From the NCBI RefSeq assembly GCF_026248685.1, contig NZ_CP111042.1, positions 248,001 through 312,000 of the forward strand: DNA of 64,000 nucleotides, read 5' to 3'. This document shows positions 18,340-27,792 of the stretch, piece by piece. The notes below the pieces were generated by a model. That model did no database searches and had not been told where the DNA came from. It saw only the letters and a program-made list of their open reading frames with translations. The position numbers and the translations under genes were made by a program. Positions within the stretch are counted from its first letter, which is position 1. Each line of letters begins with the position of its first letter. Source of the stretch: Haladaptatus caseinilyticus. GTDB lineage: Archaea > Halobacteriota > Halobacteria > Halobacteriales > Haladaptataceae.

Positions 18340-18720
18340 TTCTGAATAGTGTGGTATTACGAGCGTTTCGTGACCATGCAACCGGAGTATAGTCTGATAA
18401 ACAGGCACGAAGTGGAAAACGTTTTCCCGATTTGTGCGGATCAGGACATCGGAGTCGTTCCGTGATCATTGCTCGCCCGTGGTTTCCTCGCTGGTAAGTA
18501 CGAACGTATCGACCCCATCGATGCCGATTCGAGGCGGTTCACGGAGGAGAGGCGCCCCAAGAAACACTTTTCGGATGCCGCATGGACGGTGCTCGAGGAG
18601 GTCCACTCGCTCGCAAACGAGCGGGATGCAACTCCGGCACAGATTCGCCCTGCATGGTTGCTGCACAAGGACGTAGTGACTTCACTGATCGACCCGACGT
18701 GGTCTTCGGAGGAACTGTGA
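18340..18720 (+). pseudogene. Aldo/keto reductase C-terminal remnant with in-frame stop
   Basis: One frame reads YERFVTMQPEYSLINR, ADQDIGVVP, then TGA at 18463-18465, then SLLARGFLAGKYER and LANERDATPAQIRPAWLLHKDVVTS. This is the C-terminal third of an aldo/keto reductase, and the TGA replaces the expected Trp of PWSPLARG. No N-terminal part was found in the upstream DNA (stops near 18343). The piece is a decayed NADPH-dependent sugar/aldehyde reductase gene in the island. Confidence 0.75.
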
Positions 18721-18856
18721 TAGTCGGATGTTCGACCGGCGTCAATAATACGGCCCCTAACCATCGATACCGGTTAAATCGGTATCGTCTATCCTCGGTC
18801 TGGTATTCGGCTATCAACGAGTAGTACGTACTACGGTCGTTGGAGGAGACGAGCGA

Positions 18857-18866
18857 CAATTTATAA
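18857..18866 (+). promoter_or_regulatory. TATA box of the membrane protein gene
   Basis: CAATTTATAA is centred about 28 nt before the ATG at 18890 and supports that start over the upstream ATG at 18866. Confidence 0.45.
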
Positions 18867-18889
18867 TGCTCCTCTTTAGATACTATCGT

Positions 18890-19348
18890 ATGAAACAAAC
18901 ACCGAATCCGAGCGTTACCTCACGCGCTCGGACGGACAACACTCATTGGCTCACGTTAGTGCTGTACGTCGTCGTTGGCGTCGTCACTACGATCTACACG
19001 GTTTGGACGCTCCTCACCGTTCGCACGAGCCCGTATAGCTTTCTCACAGGTCTCATACTTTCTGGGAGCGCCTTGTTGAGTTTGTTCGTGTACCTCGCTC
19101 TGTTTAAGGATACGATCTATCTCTCACACACTGATTCCCAGTGGAAGCCCAGTTGGGTTCGATACTTTCTGCTGGGGTTCGGCGTCCCGCTATCATGTTA
19201 TCTGCTCCTCGGGGGAGTCGTCTCCCTCGGGAAATCGACGCCGCTAATCGTCGTCTACTCGTTGGTCTTTTCCACGATGATAACATGTGTAGTCTATCTC
19301 CACTACCGTCGTCGGTACGTCGGACTCCCGTTACTAAGTGCGGGATGA
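18890..19348 (+). CDS. Four-helix membrane protein, unknown function
   Basis: The 152-residue product shows four hydrophobic segments: roughly residues 22-44, 52-72, 88-110 and 116-136. The C-terminus is basic (YRRRYVGLP). No family was recognised. It lies 121 bp upstream of the sugar-binding lipoprotein gene in the same direction. It could be an accessory of the importer or simply an unrelated island gene. The promoter spacing favours this start. Confidence 0.5.
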   Translation: MKQTPNPSVTSRARTDNTHWLTLVLYVVVGVVTTIYTVWTLLTVRTSPYSFLTGLILSGSALLSLFVYLALFKDTIYLSHTDSQWKPSWVRYFLLGFGVPLSCYLLLGGVVSLGKSTPLIVVYSLVFSTMITCVVYLHYRRRYVGLPLLSAG

Positions 19349-19432
19349 TGGGTTCGTTGTTTACTGTCAATTACCGATATTACACGAACACGATCTCATT
19401 TCCAGATTATAATATAGAATATTAATAAAAAT

Positions 19433-19442
19433 GCATATATAG
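19433..19442 (+). promoter_or_regulatory. TATA box of the sugar-binding protein gene
   Basis: GCATATATAG lies about 30 nt before the ATG at 19470 and is followed by a G-rich stretch. Confidence 0.45.
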
Positions 19443-19469
19443 GGGGGAAACATCCACTCATGATAGACC

Positions 19470-20777
19470 ATGTCAAACACAGGTTGTAGTAGACGCAAGT
19501 ATATGAGCCTCGCCGCTGCAATGGGAGCCGGCAGCCTTGCTGGATGCTCTGGTGGAAGCGGTGGTGGTAGCGGTGGCGGTTCGGATAAAATTACTGTCTG
19601 GTCTGATGCGTTCGACTCCCAAACGCCGAAACTCAAGAAATTGATGAGCGACTCGGTGGACATGAAGGTCGGATTTTCGGACATGCGCTATGACAGTATC
19701 AAAAAGAAGTACCTCACCGGAGCAAAAACTGGAACACCCGATATCGTCGAAGCGACGCCGAACCACCGGGGTGATTACGTCTCTGCGGAGTTAATCGAAC
19801 CGCTAACTGACCGGGTAGACAAATTGGATTATAAGGACGGCTACACCGGTTTAGATACGATGAAATACAACGGGGATATCTGGGCCCTCCCCTACATCGG
19901 AAACGGTCGGGGCTTCGTCTACCGGCAGGATATACTTAAAAAATATGGCTTTGATGTTCCTGATAAGTGGTCGGATTTCGTCGAAATGGGCGCTGAAATC
20001 ACCAAGAAGGAGGACGGAATGCACGGATTCACGCTCACCAGTCAGAAAGGGAATACCCGTGGCCTCCAGGAGTTCCTGTCGTTCCTCTTCCAGCGGGTCG
20101 ATACAATCTTCGAACCGGATGGTGACGAGTGGAAACTGGTGCCAACTGCCGAGGACTTCGGCATCGTCTTCAAGGAGTACTTTTGGGACCCCTTCTACAA
20201 AACGGATAAACCCGCGACGGATCCGAACGCGAGAGGAATCGATTCCCTCGCTCACGACATCGCCTACGTGAACGGAAATTACGCTGCGATCTCCACTGGC
20301 CCGTGGATTCCAGGACTGGCGAGCGGTTCGGACGATACCAACAAACAAGCGATGAAGAACTATCGGAACAGCGTCGCGACACACAATCCCCGGGTCGAAG
20401 GCGGCGAGAAAGGAACGTACATGGAAGTAAAGCCCGTATTCTTGAACAAGAATTCGAAGAGCAAGGGTGATGCGTGGAAGGTGGTTAAAGCGGCCACGAG
20501 TCCGGAAGGAATCAAAACGTTCCTCGAAGAGGATCCGGGTAATCTCCCGGCCCACGAGGACGTCGAATGGAAGGTTCCAGAGCAGACGAACAATCCCGAT
20601 TGGAAGGGGTTCAAGGAGGTCTTCAAAACCGGGAAATCCTACGGATTTTGGAGTGTCAGTAAAGTTTCAACGACTTGGTTCGACCTCTCACAAAAGGTGA
20701 TGTACAACGACATCGATCCGATGAAGGCGGGTAAGCAACTCCATGAAGAGTGGTCTAGCAAAGCAGGGGAAATCTAA
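19470..20777 (+). CDS. ABC sugar importer, substrate-binding lipoprotein (family 1)
   Basis: The 435-residue protein starts with a Tat-type signal (SRRKYMSLAAAMGAGS, twin Arg at 8-9) ending in the lipobox LAGC (Cys26). A Gly/Ser-rich linker to about residue 38 would tether it outside the membrane. The rest matches MalE-like binding proteins (DIVEATPNHRGDYVSAELIEPLTD, YVNGNYAAISTGPWIPG). It should deliver a sugar or oligosaccharide to the permeases encoded at 21114-23003. Ligand specificity is not visible. Confidence 0.85.
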   Translation: MSNTGCSRRKYMSLAAAMGAGSLAGCSGGSGGGSGGGSDKITVWSDAFDSQTPKLKKLMSDSVDMKVGFSDMRYDSIKKKYLTGAKTGTPDIVEATPNHRGDYVSAELIEPLTDRVDKLDYKDGYTGLDTMKYNGDIWALPYIGNGRGFVYRQDILKKYGFDVPDKWSDFVEMGAEITKKEDGMHGFTLTSQKGNTRGLQEFLSFLFQRVDTIFEPDGDEWKLVPTAEDFGIVFKEYFWDPFYKTDKPATDPNARGIDSLAHDIAYVNGNYAAISTGPWIPGLASGSDDTNKQAMKNYRNSVATHNPRVEGGEKGTYMEVKPVFLNKNSKSKGDAWKVVKAATSPEGIKTFLEEDPGNLPAHEDVEWKVPEQTNNPDWKGFKEVFKTGKSYGFWSVSKVSTTWFDLSQKVMYNDIDPMKAGKQLHEEWSSKAGEI

Positions 20778-21113
20778 AACGTCTGAATTTCCTGGCATTG
20801 CCGACTCGGACTCATTGGTATCACGTCGAAAACTCACGTCTTTCCGAGCTAATTCTTGAACGAGACGAATCGCGCTTCCAAGTTCACTTCGAAGTAAATC
20901 GCGTCAGAGAGGATGCGATGGGGCCACAGGTTCGATTGCTATCGAGTTCACTACACTCGAAACGGAAGACAAGGACGGTGCAGTGTGTCGCTCTCGTTCG
21001 TCTCTCAGCACACTGGGCCCGCACTCCGAGTAATTGATTCGATAACGGGCTTGACCTTCGTACGTTTGCTCCAAAAGAAGTCGAAAACGAGATGCTATTG
21101 GGACGGACAGTGT
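20778..21113. other. Intergenic region between convergent importer genes
   Basis: These 336 bases follow the binding-protein gene and precede the end of the permease gene. Short open frames exist, but none looks coding. No terminator hairpin was clear. Confidence 0.35.
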
Positions 21114-22025
21114 TTAGCTTCCGTGCATTCCACCGCTTGCGAGTCCCTCGACGATGTAACTCTGAACGAGGGCGAAGAACACGATCGACGGTATCGCAGT
21201 GACGGTTGCTGCGGTGACCGTCGCTCCCCAGTTGATCGTGTTCGCGCTCTGGAACAGGAATAGACCGAAGGGAAGTGTGCGCGTCCCTCCTCCCTGCGAG
21301 AGGACGGACACGAAGAGGAAATCGTTCCACGATGTGACGAAGGTGTAGAACGATGCCACGGCGATACCAGGCAGTGCGAGCGGAATGATCACGTGGTAGA
21401 GGGCAGTAAGATGGGAACAACCGTCTATCCGTGCGGCGTCGTCAAGCGCTTTCGGAATCTCGTCGAAGAACCCCTTCAGTAGCCACAAGGCCAATGGTAG
21501 CGCCCGCACGCAGTGTGCAAGGATGATTCCAAGATAAGTATCGACAAGGGTCAACGAGTACATCATCAGGAAGAACGGGATGATGATCAATGCAGGAGGC
21601 AACATCTTCGTCGACATGAAGGCGACGAGCAGCATTTTTCGACCCGGATACGTGAACCGACTCAGTGAATACGCCCCTAGAATTCCCAACACGAGCGTTA
21701 TCGCAGTCGTACTGAACGCGATGATTATGGAGTTGACGAACAGTGACTGAAATTGTGGATCGGTGAGCACCATCTCGTAATTGCCCAGCGTGAAATTCTT
21801 CGCCGAAGGAATGATAATGAGATGGTCCGCTTGAATGATTGCACCTGATTTGATCGTCGATAACGCGAGCCAAGCTACCGGAACGAGAAACCAGATGAAG
21901 TACAGGGCCAGTGCGGCATACACGCCGACCGCGTATTTGAGACTGTGTTCATCGCCGACCCATGCGTCCAAACGGCCGATAATACCCGTTTTTCTGTCTG
22001 CTGTGTGTTGGTTTGTAGTTGCCAT
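21114..22025 (-). CDS. ABC sugar importer permease (MalG type)
   Basis: The 303-residue protein has six predicted membrane helices. The cytoplasmic EAA loop reads FDEIPKALDDAARIDGCSHLTALYHVIIPLALPG near residue 200, the site that contacts the ATPase. It is the second permease of a carbohydrate-uptake (CUT1) importer. It follows the MalF-type gene at a 48-bp distance on the same strand. A short soluble N-terminus (residues 1-28) precedes the first helix. Confidence 0.9.
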   Translation of the reverse strand: MATTNQHTADRKTGIIGRLDAWVGDEHSLKYAVGVYAALALYFIWFLVPVAWLALSTIKSGAIIQADHLIIIPSAKNFTLGNYEMVLTDPQFQSLFVNSIIIAFSTTAITLVLGILGAYSLSRFTYPGRKMLLVAFMSTKMLPPALIIIPFFLMMYSLTLVDTYLGIILAHCVRALPLALWLLKGFFDEIPKALDDAARIDGCSHLTALYHVIIPLALPGIAVASFYTFVTSWNDFLFVSVLSQGGGTRTLPFGLFLFQSANTINWGATVTAATVTAIPSIVFFALVQSYIVEGLASGGMHGS

Positions 22026-22073
22026 CGTTGTTCTATTGTCCGCGGATTGTGGTTTGATATTCGTTCGATGTCA

Positions 22074-23003
22074 TTATTCTGTATCCTCCAATACGATATA
22101 GACGACCGTGAAAATTGCCAATAGGGTGAGCATCACAGCACCAACGGCCGATGCATAGCCCAATGCATATTCACGAAACGCCTGTTGGTATACGTAGGTC
22201 CCGAGTACTTCGGTTGCATTCACAGGACCGCCGCCGGTCGCAATATAAATCATCTGGAACGAGTTGAACGCTGCGATCGTCTCAATGACGATCATTATCA
22301 TCGAAATGTAGGAAATATTCGGTAGGGTAATGTATCGAAACTTCTGGAGACGCCCAGCGCCGTCTATTTCTGCAGCTTCGTAATACTCTCCCGGTATCGA
22401 TTGCATACTGGCCATGAGCGCGATTGCGACGAAGGGAGTATCCTTCCAAACCCGTAACATCGTTACGAGTGGCAGTGCGAGCGATTTGTCCCCAAACCAT
22501 GATTTGTTCGGCCCACCGAACATCTTCATAACGAGATTTGCGAGGCCGTAATCGACCTGGAACGTCCAGGTCCAAATGATCACGATTACCACAGGCGGGA
22601 TAACCCACGGAACCATCGATAAACTACGCAATTTTCCGATTCCCGGAAGATTCTCTTTGAGCAAGAGCGCGAGCCCCAGGCCGAGAAGGTACATCGACAC
22701 CACGGCCCCGACTGTCAGGAGTATCGTGTGTTTCAGTGCGAGCGTGAACACCGGATCGGCGAACAGCTCGTGGTAATTCACCAACCCAATCCACTCGACG
22801 TCGTTGGGGTTCAGGAACGATCGTGAGTGGAAACTAATCCAGAGGGCTTGCACGGTCGGATACACGATGATTACCAACATCATCACCGTCGCAGGTAGCA
22901 CGAGGCCGTACCCGACCCACGTTTCACGTGTGAACCACTCCGCCTCGCCGAAAAATCGGCGTACGCGATGAAATCTATACTCTTCTCCCGTAGGTGTGGA
23001 CAT
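22074..23003 (-). CDS. ABC sugar importer permease (MalF type)
   Basis: From the ATG at 23003 the protein has 309 residues and six membrane helices; an upstream TTG would add four. The EAA-type loop YYEAAEIDGAGRLQKFRYITLPN is near residue 215. With the MalG-type partner it forms the membrane channel of a CUT1 sugar importer. It is divergent from the ATPase gene, with about 200 bp between the starts. A TATA-like element on its strand lies about 28 nt upstream. Confidence 0.9.
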   Translation of the reverse strand: MSTPTGEEYRFHRVRRFFGEAEWFTRETWVGYGLVLPATVMMLVIIVYPTVQALWISFHSRSFLNPNDVEWIGLVNYHELFADPVFTLALKHTILLTVGAVVSMYLLGLGLALLLKENLPGIGKLRSLSMVPWVIPPVVIVIIWTWTFQVDYGLANLVMKMFGGPNKSWFGDKSLALPLVTMLRVWKDTPFVAIALMASMQSIPGEYYEAAEIDGAGRLQKFRYITLPNISYISMIMIVIETIAAFNSFQMIYIATGGGPVNATEVLGTYVYQQAFREYALGYASAVGAVMLTLLAIFTVVYIVLEDTE

Positions 23004-23030
23004 CGATTGTGACAATTACCGATGGCCATA

Positions 23031-23040
23031 TAAAAATTTA
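23031..23040 (-). promoter_or_regulatory. TATA box of the permease operon
   Basis: On the minus strand TAAATTTTTA lies about 28-37 nt before the ATG at 23003. Confidence 0.4.
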
Positions 23041-23170
23041 TGCCACAAATTGGCAGGAATACGTCCCTGATATACTATGATGGCTTCCTTTCCAATCTTC
23101 ACTTCTTCCGACGCCTCAAAAAGGTCCTTACATTGTACAACCCAACTCCTATCAATAGATCTCCAAAAGA

Positions 23171-23179
23171 CATATATTA
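23171..23179 (+). promoter_or_regulatory. TATA box of the ATPase gene
   Basis: CATATATTA is centred about 30 nt before the ATG at 23206 and supports that start over longer open-frame options. Confidence 0.45.
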
Positions 23180-23205
23180 ACAATTCACAAATATACTCTA
23201 CAACA

Positions 23206-24351
23206 ATGGCGGATCTAGAGTTACGAAACTTCACAAAGGTTTACCAAGCGAGTTCGACGGATCCGATCATCGGCGTCGATGACCTGAACATTTCTCTCGA
23301 AGAGGGCAATTTCCTCGTCCTGGTCGGCCCATCCGGATGCGGGAAATCAACCACACTCCGGAGTATCGCTGGTCTCGAATCGGTATCGGATGGTGAAATT
23401 CGAATCAACGGAAAAGTCGTTAACGACTCGAAACCGAAGAATCGGGATATCGCGATGGTATTTCAAAACTACGCACTCTATCCCCATATGTCCGCACGGG
23501 AGAACATGAGCTTCGGGCTCAAGATGACCACGAATATGTCGGACGAGGAAGTCTCGGACCGCGTCGAACGTGTCGCTGAAATGATGGGGATCGCGGATCT
23601 ATTGGGCGATAAGCCAAAAGAACTCTCGGGTGGGCAACAGCAACGCGTCGCCCTTGGTCGTGCAATCGTCCGCGAACCACAGGTGTTCCTGTTAGACGAA
23701 CCGCTTTCGAATCTCGACGCCAAACTTCGAGCACACATGCGTACCGAAATCCAAGAGTTGCAAAACGATTTGAACATCACCACTGTGTACGTCACCCACG
23801 ACCAAACGGAGGCGATGACGATGGGGGATAAGATCGCGATACTCGATGGTGGGAAGTTACAGCAAGTTGGCACGCCATTGGAGTGCTACTATACTCCAAA
23901 GAATCGGTTCGTCGCGGGGTTCATCGGCGAACCGGCGATGAACTTTTTCGAGATGGAAGTCGACGAGAGGGATCTCCTGAGCGACGGAATCAGCTATACC
24001 CTATCCGAATCGCATCTCGAGTCGATACGTGACGAGACCAGTGTAATACTAGGAATTCGCCCGGAAGATATAGAACTCGCCGACGAGGCGGATGATAATA
24101 CGGTTCGTGCGAATGTCAACGTCATCGAACCGCTCGGCGATATCAATTACATGCATGCCGAAATTGGTGGCACTGAGTTGACCGTGAAAATACCCGGTGA
24201 ACGGTACGTAAAGCAGGATACGGAAGTCATTCTAACGTTTCCCGAGGAAAAGCTCCACCTGTTCAGCGGCGAAACGGGCGACGCACTTTGCAACCGAAGC
24301 CTGCCGACGGACGAGTCGTTCCCCGCTCAACTAACGCTGGACAGCAACTGA
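23206..24351 (+). CDS. ABC sugar importer ATPase (MalK/UgpC type)
   Basis: The 381-residue protein has Walker A GPSGCGKST (41-49), signature LSGGQ (140-144) and Walker B FLLDEP (161-166). A C-terminal TOBE/regulatory domain from about residue 240 contains IRPEDIEL. This is the standard layout of MalK-type ATPases that power CUT1 importers. It completes the four-part importer with the lipoprotein at 19470 and the two permeases, although the genes lie on both strands. The longer open frame upstream (43 codons) lacks homology. Confidence 0.9.
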   Translation: MADLELRNFTKVYQASSTDPIIGVDDLNISLEEGNFLVLVGPSGCGKSTTLRSIAGLESVSDGEIRINGKVVNDSKPKNRDIAMVFQNYALYPHMSARENMSFGLKMTTNMSDEEVSDRVERVAEMMGIADLLGDKPKELSGGQQQRVALGRAIVREPQVFLLDEPLSNLDAKLRAHMRTEIQELQNDLNITTVYVTHDQTEAMTMGDKIAILDGGKLQQVGTPLECYYTPKNRFVAGFIGEPAMNFFEMEVDERDLLSDGISYTLSESHLESIRDETSVILGIRPEDIELADEADDNTVRANVNVIEPLGDINYMHAEIGGTELTVKIPGERYVKQDTEVILTFPEEKLHLFSGETGDALCNRSLPTDESFPAQLTLDSN

Positions 24352-24408
24352 TCAGGTGTTGCAATGAGTGCCGCTTCTACAAGCGGAAACGGGCGCGAAA
24401 AACGATTT

Positions 24409-25980
24409 TTAGCTATCCTGTGAGAGTTCCGTTGCAGGAATCACATCATCGACCTTCAAGACGAGGTTCGCGGCTTCCGTCGCACTGACTACTGCGTTCC
24501 GTTTTACCGCCGCTACATCGACGATTTCGGACGCGTATGCGTCGATCGAATCTCCCGTATGGATATCTATCCCTGCATTTCTCATGCCGGAATCGTGAAC
24601 GGCTCGCAGGTGAGAAAGCGCCTGTATCGAATCAAAACCCGAATTTTTAGCGAGAATACACGGGATTTTTTCCAATGCATCCGCGAAGGTCTCCATCGCT
24701 AACTGCTCGCGACCACTCGTCTTCGTCGCGCTTTCTCGAACGCTTCCGGCTAATTCAATCTCGATCGCACCGGCACCCGGAACGACTCCGCCGTCGGAGA
24801 GCAATTGTGCGCCGAGGTCGATCGCATCGGTGATACTACGTTCGAGCTCCTTCGCAACCATCTTCGTCGACCCTCGGAGAACGAACGTCACGGCAGGTGC
24901 ATCTTTTCGTTCGAGATAGAACGTGTTTTCCGATTCGGTATAGCGAATATCCGCTCCTCCCGCTTTATCATGTATCTCTGTAGTGAGGTCGGAAACAATC
25001 GGACTATCCAGCAGACGTGCTAAAAATTCGATATCCGGCTTGGGAGTGAACCGAGATATCGGGATTCCTTGCTTAGCTAACAGCTGCGCGATTTCGTCGT
25101 CGACGCCCTTCTGACAGAACACGACGTCGACCCCGGCCTTGGCGATACGGTCTACGATCTGACGACGCGCACGCGAATCCCGATCGACGAACTGTTGATA
25201 TCGATCCGGACCGCTAACATCGATGACGAGATCACGCTCCGAGTCGTCGAGTTCAATCGGTGCGTCGACCAGTAGTATGGAGGCATCGTCGAAGTCCAGG
25301 GACATGTCCTCGACGATGGGGGATTTTTCGATTACAGCGCCGGAACGTATCTCGGAATCGCCGATTCGTTGGCCGGGATGGCTAGTGACTGCGATACGTT
25401 CGGCGTAATCTCCCTCCTCAGAGCCGTCGATTCGTCGGAAGACGTCGACGAGTAGTTCGGATAGCGCAATCCTCTCTGCGTCGGATACAGTTCCGGCGAG
25501 AGCACTGGCTATTGCCTGTTCGAACAACGGATCGTCTTCGCTTTCGACGCTCGTAGACGACGTTTTCAACTCGTCGCACGTGAGCGAACTCGCTTTGCGA
25601 AATCCGGCGACGATCGTCGTCGGGTGAATTCCCCTGGAAAGGAGATCCCGCACACCTCGTATCAATTCCCCCGCGATCACCACTGCTGTCGTCGTCCCGT
25701 CCCCCATCTCTGATTTCTGTGCAAAGCCCACGTGGGCGATCATCGTCTCGAAAGGGTCATCGATTGCCAACTTTTCCAAGACGGTCGCTCCGTCGTTGGT
25801 GATCGTCACGTCGCCGTTCTCGTCGATGACCATCTTGTCCATCCCATCGGGCCCCAGTGTGGATCGAAGCGCCCTTGCAACCGCTTGGGCCGCTCTAGCG
25901 TTGTGAAACTGCACCGCTCGCCCTTCTCCGTCGTCGGAGGAACCCCACCATTTCTTATCTTGTGTGGTAACTTGAGCCAT
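24409..25980 (-). CDS. Thermosome-like group II chaperonin inside the sugar cluster
   Basis: The 523-residue protein carries STLGPDGMDKM (40-50), TNDGATVL (61-68) and GDGTTTAVV (93-101), the nucleotide-binding motifs of group II chaperonins. GGVVPGAGAIEIELA replaces the usual VVAGGGA block. It is shorter than typical haloarchaeal thermosome subunits (about 550-560) and lacks a GGM-rich C-terminal tail. It should fold client proteins as a double-ring complex. Its place between the importer ATPase and GH4 genes suggests an island-specific chaperonin. An upstream in-frame extension of 35 codons is not part of the family. Confidence 0.85.
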   Translation of the reverse strand: MAQVTTQDKKWWGSSDDGEGRAVQFHNARAAQAVARALRSTLGPDGMDKMVIDENGDVTITNDGATVLEKLAIDDPFETMIAHVGFAQKSEMGDGTTTAVVIAGELIRGVRDLLSRGIHPTTIVAGFRKASSLTCDELKTSSTSVESEDDPLFEQAIASALAGTVSDAERIALSELLVDVFRRIDGSEEGDYAERIAVTSHPGQRIGDSEIRSGAVIEKSPIVEDMSLDFDDASILLVDAPIELDDSERDLVIDVSGPDRYQQFVDRDSRARRQIVDRIAKAGVDVVFCQKGVDDEIAQLLAKQGIPISRFTPKPDIEFLARLLDSPIVSDLTTEIHDKAGGADIRYTESENTFYLERKDAPAVTFVLRGSTKMVAKELERSITDAIDLGAQLLSDGGVVPGAGAIEIELAGSVRESATKTSGREQLAMETFADALEKIPCILAKNSGFDSIQALSHLRAVHDSGMRNAGIDIHTGDSIDAYASEIVDVAAVKRNAVVSATEAANLVLKVDDVIPATELSQDS

Positions 25981-26003
25981 ATGATAACCCCTTACGTGGA
26001 CAT

Positions 26004-26012
26004 CCATAAATA
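26004..26012 (-). promoter_or_regulatory. TATA box of the chaperonin gene
   Basis: On the minus strand GTATTTATG lies about 28 nt before the ATG at 25980. Confidence 0.4.
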
Positions 26013-26085
26013 CGTTATGCGGCTGAATAGTAACGAAAAGAATCGTTGTACGATACTCTGATTCATCGTAAACTTCCCCATCCAC

Positions 26086-26096
26086 AAAATATAAAT
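26086..26096 (+). promoter_or_regulatory. TATA box of the first GH4 gene
   Basis: The sequence AAATATAAAT is centred about 32 nt before the ATG at 26124, divergent from the chaperonin promoter. Confidence 0.4.
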
Positions 26097-26123
26097 TCTC
26101 TCGAAAGATTATGTGATTTACTC

Positions 26124-27578
26124 ATGGAAAGCGAGATAGGTAATAAGACGGATAGTAGTGCGACCGGTACGAATCGGAGTGAGCCAGTCGAGAACATAAA
26201 GATCGGATACATCGGCGGTGGGAGTCGTGGATGGGCGTACACCTTGATCAACGACCTCGCACAATGTACGACGATCGCGGGCGAAGTAGTGTTGTACGAC
26301 CGTATTTTCGAGAGCGCCAAGCGAAACGAGCGGTTCGGAAACTGGGTTCAGGATCGAGAAGACGCAATCGGTGATTGGGAGTACACCGCGGTCGAAGACC
26401 GTGCGACAGCGCTGGATAATGCCGACTTCGTCGTCCTTTCGACGCAAGATCCCCCGCCGGAAACTATGGCTCACGAGCTAGATATTCCCGCCGACTACGG
26501 TATCTACCAATCGGTTGGCGACACGGTTGGCCCCGGTGGAACTGTGAGAGCGATGCGTACCATTCCGGTATATCGGGATATCGCTGCGGCCATTCGAGAG
26601 AACTGTCCAAACGCATGGGTGGTGAATTACACAAATCCGATGACCATCTGCGTTCGAACGTTGTACGAGGAGTATCCGGACATCAATGTGGCCGGCTGCT
26701 GTCACGAAGTATTTCATACCCAGGAACACCTGGCGGAACTCGTCGGGAAGTATCGTGATACCGATCAGCCGTCAAGAAAGGAGATAGACGTCAACGTGAA
26801 AGGTATAAATCATTTCACGTGGATCGACGAGATGAGTTGGCACGGAGAGGATCTCCATCCTCTCCTCGAAACACATCTCGAGGAGGAGATCCGGAACCGG
26901 TCGTTCAAACCCGGTGCCTTGGACGACGAGTCCTATTTCGTCGACAACGAACTCATCACGTACGAACTTTACGAACGATTCGGTACCTTCCCGGCTGCAG
27001 GCGACCGTCACTTAGCGGAGTTCGTTCCGTGGTTTCTTACAGCCGATGACAAAACGGACGTACAGCAATGGGGAATCCGTCTCACGCCAAGCAAGTACAG
27101 GATTACCCGTCAAGAGGACGCCCTTTCGAAGTTTCACGACCCGATGAACGGTGAAGAGGAGTTCGAATTCTTCGAATCGGGCGAAGAGTTCGTTGGCATC
27201 GTCAACGCCCTATTGGGATTTGACGAGTTGAAGACGAATCTGAACCTGCCGAACCGGGGACAAGTCTCGAACCTCCCCGAGGATGCTGTCGTCGAGACGA
27301 ACGCGCTGTTTACCGAAGATTGTGTCACACCGCTCGCTGCTGGAGCGCTTCCCAGACAGGTTCACAACCTCGTCAGTTCGCACGTCGAGAACCAAGAGAC
27401 GCTGATCGAAGCAGGGTTTACGGGTGACGCCGATCTCGCGTTCCAAGCATTCCTCAACGATCCACTCGTTTCTATTTCCATGACGAATGCACGGGCGATG
27501 TTCAACGAGATGATCACGGCGGTTCGGCCCTATCTAGAGGGTCACTGGAATCTCGAGAGCGCTTCAGTGATCAATTGA
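26124..27578 (+). CDS. GH4 family glycosidase (NAD- and metal-dependent), copy 1
   Basis: From the ATG at 26124 the protein has 484 residues. It has the NAD-binding GGGSRGW (31-37), NYTNPM (168-173), metal-binding GCCHEVFH with C193 and H194, and GINHFTWI with H230. These are hallmarks of GH4, which cleaves glycosides by oxidation at C3, elimination and re-reduction. The CHEVFH form is closer to the LplD/alpha-galacturonidase-like and uronidase branches than to maltose enzymes, but this is from memory. Neighbouring uronate-type enzymes support a uronoside substrate. Confidence 0.85.
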   Translation: MESEIGNKTDSSATGTNRSEPVENIKIGYIGGGSRGWAYTLINDLAQCTTIAGEVVLYDRIFESAKRNERFGNWVQDREDAIGDWEYTAVEDRATALDNADFVVLSTQDPPPETMAHELDIPADYGIYQSVGDTVGPGGTVRAMRTIPVYRDIAAAIRENCPNAWVVNYTNPMTICVRTLYEEYPDINVAGCCHEVFHTQEHLAELVGKYRDTDQPSRKEIDVNVKGINHFTWIDEMSWHGEDLHPLLETHLEEEIRNRSFKPGALDDESYFVDNELITYELYERFGTFPAAGDRHLAEFVPWFLTADDKTDVQQWGIRLTPSKYRITRQEDALSKFHDPMNGEEEFEFFESGEEFVGIVNALLGFDELKTNLNLPNRGQVSNLPEDAVVETNALFTEDCVTPLAAGALPRQVHNLVSSHVENQETLIEAGFTGDADLAFQAFLNDPLVSISMTNARAMFNEMITAVRPYLEGHWNLESASVIN

Positions 27579-27750
27579 GAGACATCTCGTCGTTCGATAC
27601 CGTTCTTGGTTTGTCAGTAAGACGGACGTAGTGGCTCAATTTCTCCGGAATACCCTCTACAATCGGTTCGTCCGTACTTTTCTCGCGTACTTTCCACGCT
27701 ACAAAGCGATTTCTCCCAAAAATATTCCCCTGTGAACAACCTCGAACAAA

Positions 27751-27760
27751 TTTTAAATAT
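27751..27760 (+). promoter_or_regulatory. TATA box of the SDR/epimerase gene
   Basis: TTTTAAATAT lies about 37 nt before the ATG at 27793, leaving a short leader. Confidence 0.35.
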
Positions 27761-27792
27761 ACCCGCTACGAACACTAACATGGTAAAAATCA

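Noticed and set aside
20913-21263. Plus-strand open frame downstream of the sugar-binding protein gene
   Set aside because: It overlaps the permease gene and has no recognisable domain or start signal.
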